DNA of 64,000 nucleotides from Verrucomicrobiota bacterium. GTDB taxonomy: Bacteria > Verrucomicrobiota > Verrucomicrobiia > Limisphaerales > VHDF01. The position numbers were made by a program, and so were the translations under genes. Location of the stretch: positions 1-64,000 of the forward strand of contig VHDF01000012.1 of NCBI GenBank assembly GCA_016871495.1, written 5' to 3'. Below the pieces are notes generated by a model, which was not told the origin of the DNA, ran no database searches, and saw nothing but the letters and a program-made list of their open reading frames with translations. Positions 1-7,858 of the stretch are shown here, piece by piece; positions within the stretch are counted from its first letter, which is position 1; each line of letters opens with the position of its first letter.

Positions 1-1
1 G

Positions 2-1723
2 CGCTTGGGCGAGAATCTTGCCAATCCCGATAACGTGGGTTCGGCCCGGGGCCCGGGCAAGAAGGATCCGAACACCCGTTTCCCGATCGAATTCGAAGTG
101 GAAACCGTGATCAATTTCGATCAGGCGGGGGGCAGCAACGGCGAGTTTACGCCCGACGATCAGATGCCGGGCATCCCGGGAACGTCGGACAGCACGGACG
201 GAATTGCGGCGGAAATCTTCACCTTCATCGATCTTCCGGCCGGAACCCACACCTTCATCGTGAACAGCGATGATGGATTCCTGACCTACGCGGGCAACGT
301 CAAGGACGTGTTCCGCCGTCAAAACGCCGGCGAATTCAACGGGGGCCGTGGCGCTTCCGACACGTTGTATCGCTTGGTGGTTCAAGACGCCGGTGTCTAT
401 CCCTTCCGAACCACCTGGCAAGAAGGCGGTGGTGGGGCGAACATCGAGTGGAAGACCGTCAAGGCGGACGGCACGCGCGTACTCGTCAATGATACGGCCA
501 ACGGCGGTTTCAAAGCCTATCGCGCTTCGACCTCTGGATTCCCCACCGCCATCACGTCAGTGTTTCCCGCGCCCGGCGCCGGGGTCGTTGATCCTGCCGC
601 GGCTCTTGAAGTTCAAATCACTAAAGGAGCCACTCCGGTGGATCTGGCCAGCGTGAAACTGACGCTGGATGGTAATCCGGTGGCGGCGACCGTGACCAAG
701 AACGGCAGTGTGATTACGGCCAAGTTCCAGCCTTCAACCACCTTCCCGCCCGCATCGGATCACAAGGCCACGGTCAGCTACAACGCTCGCACCGAGGAAT
801 GGACCTTCCGCGTGCCTCCTCTCACGAAGGACAAGGTTGGCGGCATTCCCGCTTTCCTGACGGGCATCTCCAAGTGGACGGCGGACAAGGGTGGTTTCAC
901 CGGTGCCGCGGGCGACTATGGCATTGACTTGGGGCGCACGGGTTCGTCACTGCTCGTCAACACGGGCGCGTTCTTCAACACGGCTGCGGCCGACGACAAG
1001 ATGACCGTGTCGTTCTGGCAGAATCGCTACGATGTTTCCAACGGATCGTCGTTCTGGGCCAATTCGCCTTCCAGCAGCGGCAGCACGCGTGGTTTCCAAG
1101 CCCATACTCCCTGGGGTGACAACACGATCTACTTCGACACGGCCGGATGCTGCGCCGGTGACAGCCAGCGCATCAGCGCCAACATCAGCACGCTGTCGAC
1201 GTTCTCGGGTGACAATTCGTGGTGGTCTCAATGGCGGCACTATGCCTTCCTGAAAAATGGCGAAGTGAAGCAGATTTGGATCGATGGCGTGCTCTTCCAC
1301 GAGGGCAACAACACCGGTGTGCTGCCGACCGACTTCTCCAACCTGATTATTGGGGGTGGACCGGGCACGGGCGACAACTTGACCCGTGGAGTGATGGACG
1401 ACTTCGCGGTTTACAACGGAGCCTTGAGCGAAGCCGATATCAAGAAACTCGCGGGCAAGGGTGCCGCCAACTCGGTGAGCGGGCTGGTGGCGCACTGGGA
1501 CTTTAACGATCCCATCGTGGCTCCGTCCAACGTCACCCTCAAAGTGTCGGTGAGCGGCGCCAATGTGGTTGTGACCTCAGATCCCGCCGCGCTTCCGTCT
1601 GGCTGGGTGATTCAAACCTCGGACGCGATCGGGGGTCCCTGGACCACGCAAGCGGGCGCGGGCACGCCGTGCACCGTGCCTTCGGGCGCGAGCGCCAAGT
1701 TCGTGCGCGCGGCCAAACCCTAA
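2..1723 (+). CDS. LamG/PA14-like secreted protein, 5' partial
   Basis: The reading frame is open from the window edge, so the true start is probably upstream and the signal peptide is not visible. In order, the visible part has a PA14-like beta-sandwich (about residues 40-175, with repeated aromatic/Gly-Asp turns), an Ig-like segment (about 185-275), a LamG/concanavalin-type domain (about 285-500, ending in the typical DDFAVYNGALSEADI stretch) and a short C-terminal beta domain (VVVTSDPAALPSGWVIQTS). That final domain type is common at the ends of exported Verrucomicrobia proteins. The likely role is carbohydrate or surface binding outside the cytoplasm; no catalytic motif is visible. A good hairpin terminator follows. 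Confidence 0.75.
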   Translation, partial: RLGENLANPDNVGSARGPGKKDPNTRFPIEFEVETVINFDQAGGSNGEFTPDDQMPGIPGTSDSTDGIAAEIFTFIDLPAGTHTFIVNSDDGFLTYAGNVKDVFRRQNAGEFNGGRGASDTLYRLVVQDAGVYPFRTTWQEGGGGANIEWKTVKADGTRVLVNDTANGGFKAYRASTSGFPTAITSVFPAPGAGVVDPAAALEVQITKGATPVDLASVKLTLDGNPVAATVTKNGSVITAKFQPSTTFPPASDHKATVSYNARTEEWTFRVPPLTKDKVGGIPAFLTGISKWTADKGGFTGAAGDYGIDLGRTGSSLLVNTGAFFNTAAADDKMTVSFWQNRYDVSNGSSFWANSPSSSGSTRGFQAHTPWGDNTIYFDTAGCCAGDSQRISANISTLSTFSGDNSWWSQWRHYAFLKNGEVKQIWIDGVLFHEGNNTGVLPTDFSNLIIGGGPGTGDNLTRGVMDDFAVYNGALSEADIKKLAGKGAANSVSGLVAHWDFNDPIVAPSNVTLKVSVSGANVVVTSDPAALPSGWVIQTSDAIGGPWTTQAGAGTPCTVPSGASAKFVRAAKP

Positions 1724-1773
1724 TTCGGTGAGTGGGAGGTGTGGTTGGGCGTTCGCCTGACCATGCAAAAGCC

Positions 1774-1803
1774 AAGGGCCGGGAGAAATCCCGGCCCTTT
1801 TTC
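1774..1803 (+). terminator. Rho-independent terminator after the LamG gene
   Basis: A perfect 10-bp stem (AAGGGCCGGG / CCCGGCCCTT) with a 6-nt loop AGAAAT is followed by a short T run. It lies 51 nt after the LamG stop codon and 50 nt before the next start, so it separates the two genes. Confidence 0.85.
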
Positions 1804-1852
1804 GTTCCTATTTCGTTGTCATCAGGTTGAACCACCCTACACTCGCGCCGCC

Positions 1853-2437
1853 ATGTTGAACGCGATCATGCTCCTGCTCAGCCCGGTTGGGGCTTGGAAT
1901 CGCATTGCAAAATCGCGCGCCCATCCTCTGGCGGTCTTTTTGCTGACACTTCTGCCGCTTCTGGCGGGCGCGGTCTGGGTGGAAGGTTACGGCATTGCCC
2001 GATGGGGGACTCACCAGGGCGAATTGAGCCGCATCCTTACCGTCGAAACGTCCCGGATTCAAAAATATCAAGCGGCCCAGGCTGTCCTGTTGATCATGAC
2101 GTTCATCGGCGGCGGCTTCATGATCCGGGTCATCGCCCATAGCTTTCACTTTTTCCCTTCCTTCCAGCAATCCTTCACCCTGGCCGTTTATGGTTGGAGT
2201 CCTTTTCTTTTCGTCCGCATTCTTGACGCGCACCCCGCTATCGCGAGTTGGGGTTGTTGGATCCTCGGTGCCGTCTTCTCCGTGCGCGCCCTTTATCACG
2301 GAGTGGGCATCGTCCTGCAGCCCGATCAGACCAAGGGATTCGGAATGTTTTTGGTCGCCTCTCTTTTGGGGACGATGCTGACCGGCCTGACTCATTTTCT
2401 GGCTCAGGCGGTGCTCTCCGGCCGCATTCTGCCTTGA
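1853..2437 (+). CDS. Yip1-domain integral membrane protein
   Basis: A small protein of about 194 residues made of hydrophobic segments. It begins MLNAIMLLLSPVGAWNRIA and has about five membrane helices, in the pattern of bacterial Yip1/DUF1282-type proteins; the early 'SPxxxWxxIA' motif is characteristic. The ATG at 1853 is preferred over upstream in-frame starts because those would run through the terminator at 1774-1803. Its function is not known. It stands alone between a terminator and a convergent gene on the other strand (5-nt gap). Confidence 0.7.
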   Translation: MLNAIMLLLSPVGAWNRIAKSRAHPLAVFLLTLLPLLAGAVWVEGYGIARWGTHQGELSRILTVETSRIQKYQAAQAVLLIMTFIGGGFMIRVIAHSFHFFPSFQQSFTLAVYGWSPFLFVRILDAHPAIASWGCWILGAVFSVRALYHGVGIVLQPDQTKGFGMFLVASLLGTMLTGLTHFLAQAVLSGRILP

Positions 2438-2442
2438 CCGGC

Positions 2443-4389
2443 TCAACCCGCCGCCGCGGAGCGCCGTTGATCCCGGCCCATTTGCGCCAGGGCGGGCTTC
2501 AGGCGCCATTGATGTCGATGAAGCATTTCTTCGGCTTCTGCCCACGAGACTCCGCTGAGCTCCTGGAAAATGCGCATCGCCCGTGCCCGTAGTTTGGCGT
2601 TGGTGGCGCGCAGGTCGATCATGAGGTTGCCGCTGATCTTCCCGAGCCGTGCCATGGCCAGTGTGGAGATCGTATTGAGCGCGATCTTGGTGGCCGTGCC
2701 CGCCTTAAGTCTTGTCGATCCCGTCAAAACCTCGGGTCCGGTATGGACCGCCAGAAGGAGATGCGGCCGATCCATTTTGGAGAGCCGCACCCTCGGGTTG
2801 AACGTCAGCAGGGCCGTCCTGGCGCCCAATCGCTTTGCTTCCCGCAGCGCCGCCAACACAAACGGAGTCCTTCCACTCGCCGCAATCCCGATCACAACAT
2901 CTTTCCTGGAGACGCCCCTCCCGAGCATGGCGGCGGTGCCTTCCGCCTCATCATCCTCGCTGCCCTCCACCGCCTCTCCAATGGCGCGGCGCCCTCCCGC
3001 GATGATCCCCTGCACCTGCCATGGTTCGGTGCCGAAAGTCGGAGGACATTCTGAGGCATCCAGGAAGCCAAGCCGTCCACTGGTGCCCGCGCCCACATAA
3101 CAGAGTCGTCCTCCCCTCCCGAGCGCCTCCGACACCCAACGAATCAAGCGAGCCAGCGCCTTGGTCTGCTTCAGCAGCGCGCGCGGCACTCGCGATTCCT
3201 CGCGAATCATCAGCTCCACCGCCGCCTCAAGATCGAGGCGGTCGAGGTTGATGGAGCGCGGATTTCGTTCCTCGGTGGGTGAAAGGAGGTGTTTCGAAGC
3301 GTTGTGGACGCCGTCGGTGGATCGAGTGACCGATTCTGTTGGGGTTGGATCGAGCGGATGGGTTTTGTCAACAAGTTGAGCGGCCAGAGCGATCGCTCCC
3401 CAGACGCTTTCGCGACGCAGGGTCTGAAACTCGGCGTTCGGGAAGGCCAAGGAGATCTGCCTCTGAACCCGCCTGCAAAACGCGGGTTGCCGAACGAGAA
3501 TCGATCCCGCGAAGACAAACTCCACCCGCGACTTCGAGGGTCCGCCGCACAGTTTCCGAGCGCAAGCGATGGCGTCCTCCGCCAAATCATCGCTGGCTCT
3601 CTGCAACGCTTTGCGGGCGTCGCCATGGCCCCGGCGGGCGCAGGCAAAGATGACCGGGGCCAGACTTGCCACCGCGGACTTCTCCGCGGATTGAATCCAG
3701 GCGGGGAGTTGCTCCGGCGAATTGAGGCCAAGCGCGTGCAGAAAAGCCGCGCCCAAGGCGGGCCAAACGGAACGATGATCCCAATCTTTGAGGACCCGGC
3801 GCAGCGCGTCCAGAGCGAGCGCATAACCACTGCCGCGATCCCCAAGAAGGTGTCCCCATCCTCCCGACTTGGCCCTCTCTCCATGGTTCCCCACCCCGAA
3901 GCAGCAGGAGCCTGTTCCGGACAGCACCAGAATCCTCACGGTCTCGATCGATGGCTTCGCCCGAACGGTGTGTCGATCGCCGTTTGCCGGGGAGGTTGCG
4001 AGTGCCGTTTCCAGATCATTGCCGGCCCAAATCCTGGCCTTGGGCCAAACGCGCTTCATGGCTTTCGACAAGGCGGCGCGGTCATTCGCATCCCTCACAC
4101 CGGCTAATCCACCCGCGACGGCGGTTGGCTTCGGACAGACCCGCGCCAGGGATCGCAAGAGCCGGGTCAATCCTCGTTCGCCCAACAAGCGAAAGTTTCC
4201 GGGGCCGAATTCCAGCCGGCGGAAACGGTTCGGGGTACCGGGTGAACCGGCGATGGCGACGGTGTGGGTGGCGCCTCCTTCGAATCCCAGGAGCAGAGGG
4301 GGGGTCTGCGGACCCGACACGGGTGCGCTCGTTTTTTTCCGCGAACCATCGGTTGAACTCATTCGCAAACGAGGGGAGCGTGGCGTCAT
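2443..4389 (-). CDS. murQ: Fused BadF/BadG-type amino-sugar kinase + N-acetylmuramic acid 6-phosphate etherase
   Basis: Two complete enzymes in one 648-residue chain. Residues about 31-345 form an acetate/sugar-kinase-fold ATPase of the BadF/N-acetylglucosamine kinase family: phosphate-1 loop GFEGGATHT (35-43), LSGTGS (156-161) and GGWGHLLGDRGSGY (176-189). Residues about 369-648 are MurQ: TEERNP (372-377), GAGTSGRLGFLDASECPPTFG, IAASGRTP, GPEVLTGSTRLKAGTATK and GNLMIDL are all present. MurQ converts MurNAc-6-P to GlcNAc-6-P plus D-lactate, and MurK-type kinases phosphorylate MurNAc and/or GlcNAc, so the fusion would take free amino sugar from peptidoglycan recycling through two steps. The kinase substrate is inferred from the fusion. 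Start uncertain: another Met lies at residue 10. Confidence 0.88.
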   Translation of the reverse strand: MTPRSPRLRMSSTDGSRKKTSAPVSGPQTPPLLLGFEGGATHTVAIAGSPGTPNRFRRLEFGPGNFRLLGERGLTRLLRSLARVCPKPTAVAGGLAGVRDANDRAALSKAMKRVWPKARIWAGNDLETALATSPANGDRHTVRAKPSIETVRILVLSGTGSCCFGVGNHGERAKSGGWGHLLGDRGSGYALALDALRRVLKDWDHRSVWPALGAAFLHALGLNSPEQLPAWIQSAEKSAVASLAPVIFACARRGHGDARKALQRASDDLAEDAIACARKLCGGPSKSRVEFVFAGSILVRQPAFCRRVQRQISLAFPNAEFQTLRRESVWGAIALAAQLVDKTHPLDPTPTESVTRSTDGVHNASKHLLSPTEERNPRSINLDRLDLEAAVELMIREESRVPRALLKQTKALARLIRWVSEALGRGGRLCYVGAGTSGRLGFLDASECPPTFGTEPWQVQGIIAGGRRAIGEAVEGSEDDEAEGTAAMLGRGVSRKDVVIGIAASGRTPFVLAALREAKRLGARTALLTFNPRVRLSKMDRPHLLLAVHTGPEVLTGSTRLKAGTATKIALNTISTLAMARLGKISGNLMIDLRATNAKLRARAMRIFQELSGVSWAEAEEMLHRHQWRLKPALAQMGRDQRRSAAAG

Positions 4390-4442
4390 GGGTCCGAGTA
4401 TCCGAACCGCTTCGCGGGCTTCAATGCGAATTCATCTTTTCA

Positions 4443-4545
4443 ACCTTTGAACCTCCCGACCAACTTGATGGTGAAGTTACTCACCATTCCGCACCCTGGC
4501 CCGGCGGAGTTCTTTTGCTAAAAACGGCAGTTGCCCTTCATGAAA
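4443..4545 (-). repeat. Dispersed intergenic repeat, copy A
   Basis: The reverse complement of this stretch closely matches 18326-18418. Shared core words include GAACTCCGCCGGG, GTGCGGAATGG, AACTTCA-CATCAAGTT and GTCGGGAGGTT. Both copies are in gene-free gaps, so this looks like a small mobile or REP-like family rather than coding sequence. Confidence 0.75.
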
Positions 4546-4704
4546 CTTCGCAAGTTCCAGGCGAAAAAGCCTTTCCGAATCACTCACCAGATCCATCAAG
4601 GATACGCCTCGTTCTTCGTCTTGTTTTTCTCAATGGGCCACGGAATGGGCGATGCCCACGGCGACGGAATCCCGCCTTCAATCCCAAAGGGATTTTGTCA
4701 TCCA

Positions 4705-4880
4705 GCCCAAGGTTGCGAGGAACGAGCTACCTTGGGTTGCCGTTTGGATATGAATTCAACCGCAACGCGGTTGTGGCTTTACCCCTGCAGACGGAAATAG
4801 GATTTCGTCACAACCCCGTTGGGGTTGGTTTCCATGGGCGAACCGTGACCCAAGGTAGCTCGTTCCTCGCAACCTTGGGC
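4705..4880. repeat. 32-bp perfect inverted repeat (REP/BIME-like element)
   Basis: Arm 4705-4736 (GCCCAAGGTTGCGAGGAACG...) is exactly the reverse complement of arm 4849-4880. The 112-bp middle contains smaller palindromes (AACCGCAACGCGGTTGT, CAACCCCGTTGGGGTTG). The flanks also look related (GGAATCCCG... on both sides). It lies in a gap and has no transposase. Confidence 0.85.
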
Positions 4881-5079
4881 TTCGGGCCGGAATCCCGTTG
4901 GGATTCCTAGCGGGACGAGTTTGAGTTGCGTTTCGTCGGTTGGGACGGGATGAAACTCTCGACTATTTTGCTTAAAACCGCAGTTGAATACGTTGAAAAA
5001 TCTGGAGTTTTCTGACCTGTCGGCCCGCTGCGGCGGGTCTCCGACACCGCCGTGCTTCCGGAAATGAATGGCTGCCATT

Positions 5080-6747
5080 TTACCGGCTGCGCCGACGCCA
5101 GTCTTTCTTGTAGTTGAGTCCGAATCCTTGTCTTTGACCCGCTGGTTGTGCTTGGTGGAGTTGGACTCGATAATCGGGAGAATCCACCGGATCTTGTTTG
5201 GACCGGACGAAGTCGCGGGTCCAAAAGTGGCAATCGTTGAAATCCGCGTGTTTCATGGGGAGGGTTCCCGGGTCGTAATCGAAACTCTTGAAATGGCAAT
5301 AATCCTTGACGGAGGCGAATTCGTCGATGGCGGAGAGCGCGTTGATGTCCTCCCAGCCCAGGGTTCGATCCAAAGCCGTTTTGGGGTTTTCGAGGTGCGT
5401 GTCGATTTGGTAGAGCAAGCTTCCGGCCGGAAGGAATCCCCAGCCCATGGCTTCACTCAGATCGGCAAAGAGGTGCAAGGTGAGATTGGAGAACCTCAAA
5501 TGTTGGTGGCACGTGCCCGAACCCTGGCAACTCGTGAGCAGTGGTTTGATGGCGGCGGCGGCTTCGCGGACGGAACAGGCCGCGGCCATGTAAATGATTT
5601 CCCGCAAGGCCCCGGTTTCACGCCATTCCTCCGCGTGGCGGGTGAGCAAATTGTTCAAAACGATTGTTCCCAGGCTATGGCCCACCAGGGTGATTTCGTA
5701 TCGCAACTCGTCCGGCGAAACTTGACTCACGCGTTTGAGGAGTATCTTGAAGAACTCGCCCAGGGCCGAGAAGTCTTTGATGGATTCACCTCCCGGGGCA
5801 TTCCGAAGCCACTCGAGCTCCTGCGCGGGTTTGTAGAGATTCAGAGTGCGACGCTTCATGACGCTCCAGGCGGCGATGCTCGGTTCGCCTTGCGCGACCG
5901 TGCCCAAAGTTAAATAGACCGGTGATTTGAGAGAGTTGCGAACGACTCGGTCAGCGCTCTCGAGCAACTGGCTGTCCGCCTGTCCTCGTTGAATGCTGAA
6001 GCCTTCGCTTTGCGCACGCACGGCATTCGATGCGGACAGCAGAAACAACTGGCTGAGCCACTGGCTCTTGCCGTTTTGGCCCGGGTTCAGAACCTGTCCG
6101 GGGTAGGCGAATTGATCCTTGGCGTTGACGATTTGGTGTCCCCAAGATTGGGGAGCTCCAACCGCGGCCTTGGCAAAATCGGTGGCCATCACCACCGGTG
6201 CCGTGGCCCGGGTCATGAACTTGCGTCCACGTTCCCTGTCTTTGACCCCGACGCGCAAATCCCATACACGCTCCCAGTAGTTGTCGAGAGGACCCGAAGG
6301 CCAGGAGATGAAGATGGGATAATGCCGGTCCGCCCGGTTGGGCGCGTTGGTGATGCTTTCCACGAGGTCCATCCGCTTGAACGTGGATTTCCAGGTGTTC
6401 AGTCCGCCGTGGACATGAATGAGGATCGGGACGGAGATCGGGTGCGAGACGCCGAGCGCTTGAGCTCGCGCCCAAGCCTCGGCGCGTCCAAGCATGGATT
6501 CGACTTGGTGGTGGAATTCCGTTTGACTCAAAAGGGGAGGCCTCGCCACCGCCTCGAGTTTCACCGCCAAACCGTCTTCGTCGGCGCGAATCGCGTGGTT
6601 TTGATAGATTTTGAGTCGCTTGGCATGGAGTTCCCTGGAGGAAGCTGCTTGAGGTTGGATCCATGCCCAAAGGACGGTTCCAATCAGGACGGCTCGGATC
6701 AAGGAGGCCCGATTGAACCATGGAGGTCTGGCGGTGGGGGATGTCAT
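5080..6747 (-). CDS. Exported alpha/beta hydrolase (lipase/esterase-like)
   Basis: A 555-residue protein with an N-terminal hydrophobic segment (about residues 15-35) ending in AAS, read as a signal peptide or membrane anchor. The nucleophile elbow GHSLG is visible at about residues 354-358, within ITLVGHSLGTIVLNNLL, which identifies the alpha/beta-hydrolase fold. An early 'ILIHVHGGLN' strand could form the oxyanion side. Long insertions surround the core, and the protein is larger than a simple lipase. Substrate is unknown. It is transcribed away from the respiratory locus, sharing the 6748-7189 gap with actA. Confidence 0.7.
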   Translation of the reverse strand: MTSPTARPPWFNRASLIRAVLIGTVLWAWIQPQAASSRELHAKRLKIYQNHAIRADEDGLAVKLEAVARPPLLSQTEFHHQVESMLGRAEAWARAQALGVSHPISVPILIHVHGGLNTWKSTFKRMDLVESITNAPNRADRHYPIFISWPSGPLDNYWERVWDLRVGVKDRERGRKFMTRATAPVVMATDFAKAAVGAPQSWGHQIVNAKDQFAYPGQVLNPGQNGKSQWLSQLFLLSASNAVRAQSEGFSIQRGQADSQLLESADRVVRNSLKSPVYLTLGTVAQGEPSIAAWSVMKRRTLNLYKPAQELEWLRNAPGGESIKDFSALGEFFKILLKRVSQVSPDELRYEITLVGHSLGTIVLNNLLTRHAEEWRETGALREIIYMAAACSVREAAAAIKPLLTSCQGSGTCHQHLRFSNLTLHLFADLSEAMGWGFLPAGSLLYQIDTHLENPKTALDRTLGWEDINALSAIDEFASVKDYCHFKSFDYDPGTLPMKHADFNDCHFWTRDFVRSKQDPVDSPDYRVQLHQAQPAGQRQGFGLNYKKDWRRRSR

Positions 6748-7189
6748 AGAGAGCGCGTATGGCTTACCGTGTGGTCGGGTTTCCGGAAAGGTTATCGAGA
6801 TGAATCCACCTTATTCCGGGCGGCAGTAATCTCGAGTCCGCCCTGGGCGGGCTCGAGGCACTGAGTTGCAGAACTATGAGGATTCAGGCGAGCGGTCTGA
6901 ATGATTTTCTTGGAGGATCGAACTCTTCGCATAGGGGGGAGGGGATGGCGGGGGTTGGGGTCTTATCCCGACTATTAAGAAAACCCAAATGTCCGCCGAT
7001 CGACTTCACGGTGCTTGCAGCTCGGCTTTGGTCCGGATACAACGCCACCAGTTGTCGGCGGTTCTTTCGCCCGGAACACCCAAATTTTGCGGAAAACCAG
7101 CATTTGAACACTTAGCCACTCCCGGTTGAGAGACTTGGAGAGCCGGTCATTTTTTTGACCTGCTTACCGAGCAACCTTTTCCTCCTTCC
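6748..7189. other. Divergent promoter region between hydrolase and act operon
   Basis: 442 bp without a convincing gene; two short overlapping antisense ORFs cover much of it and neither resembles a family. It must hold the promoters of both flanking transcription units. Its most notable feature is the dyad at 7145-7160. Confidence 0.6.
7145..7160. promoter_or_regulatory. Dyad GGTCA-T6-TGACC upstream of actA
   Basis: A perfect 5-bp inverted repeat with a 6-nt T spacer, 29 nt before the actA ATG. The geometry (5-N6-5, T-rich spacer) is the same as in the CRP-like site before nuoB, although the half-site differs (GGTCA against TGTGA). It could be an operator of a CRP/FNR-family regulator; this is inference. 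Confidence 0.4.
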
Positions 7190-7858
7190 ATGTCAGATAT
7201 CTTTCCCAAATGGACGAACAGGCTACCTGGCCAGATTTTGGTCGGGGCGCTGCTCGTGGGGAGTGCGGTCATCGGCGGAGTTTGGTACTACGCCACCCCG
7301 AAGTATACCCGCGTGGGTTATCAACCGATTCAGCCCGTTTCATTTTCCCACGCCACCCATGCCGGCCAGTTGGGCATTGATTGCCGGTATTGCCATTCGG
7401 CGGTTGAAAAGTCCTGGTACTCAAACATTCCCAGCAGCTCGACCTGCATGAACTGCCATAATCAAGTGCTCAAAGACGATCCGCGTCTGGCCTTGGTGCG
7501 GGAAAGCGCCTCCACCGGCAAGCCCATTCCCTGGGTGCAGGTCCATAAAGTTCCCGATTACGTCTATTTCAATCACTCCGTCCATGTGACCCGGGGCATC
7601 AGTTGCGTGGAATGCCATGGTTCTATCGATAAAATGGACGAGGTTTCGCACGCCAAGCCCTTGAGCATGGCTTTCTGTCTCGATTGCCATCGTGATCCGG
7701 CGGCGAAAATTCGTCCCCCGGACAAAATCACGGATTTAAATTGGAAATGGAGCGAGGATCCGGTGAAGAACGCCGAACTTCAGAAGCAACACGGCGCCCA
7801 GTTTGTGCATGACTGGAAAGTCGAATCCCTCCAGAGCTGCTCCGCCTGTCATCGATGA
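7190..7858 (+). CDS. actA: Alternative complex III subunit ActA, pentahaem cytochrome c
   Basis: 222 residues with one N-terminal membrane helix (about 15-33) and five CXXCH haem-c sites at residues 65-69, 86-90, 139-143, 163-167 and 217-221. Five haems and a single anchor are the known make-up of ActA. It faces the periplasm and passes electrons within the quinol-oxidising complex III alternative. First gene of a run of tightly packed genes; its stop overlaps the actB start (ATGA). No Shine-Dalgarno is visible before the ATG. Confidence 0.93.
   Translation: MSDIFPKWTNRLPGQILVGALLVGSAVIGGVWYYATPKYTRVGYQPIQPVSFSHATHAGQLGIDCRYCHSAVEKSWYSNIPSSSTCMNCHNQVLKDDPRLALVRESASTGKPIPWVQVHKVPDYVYFNHSVHVTRGISCVECHGSIDKMDEVSHAKPLSMAFCLDCHRDPAAKIRPPDKITDLNWKWSEDPVKNAELQKQHGAQFVHDWKVESLQSCSACHR

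Larger units (their letters stand above)
4390..5079. other. 690-bp non-coding gap with repeats
   Basis: Divergent to the kinase/etherase and downstream of the hydrolase. Short ORFs here are built from repeats and have no family resemblance. The gap contains a copy of a dispersed repeat (4443-4545), a long inverted repeat (4705-4880) and several CCAACGGGGTTGG-like palindromes. I see no gene in it. Confidence 0.7.

Noticed and set aside
4531-4800. 89-residue ORF near 4.5-4.8 kb
   Set aside because: Starts in one intergenic repeat and ends in another; no family features. Treated as repeat, not gene.
6876-7115. Overlapping small ORFs in the actA upstream gap
   Set aside because: Two ORFs of 75-79 residues lie on opposite strands over the same bases; neither resembles a family and the region must hold promoters.
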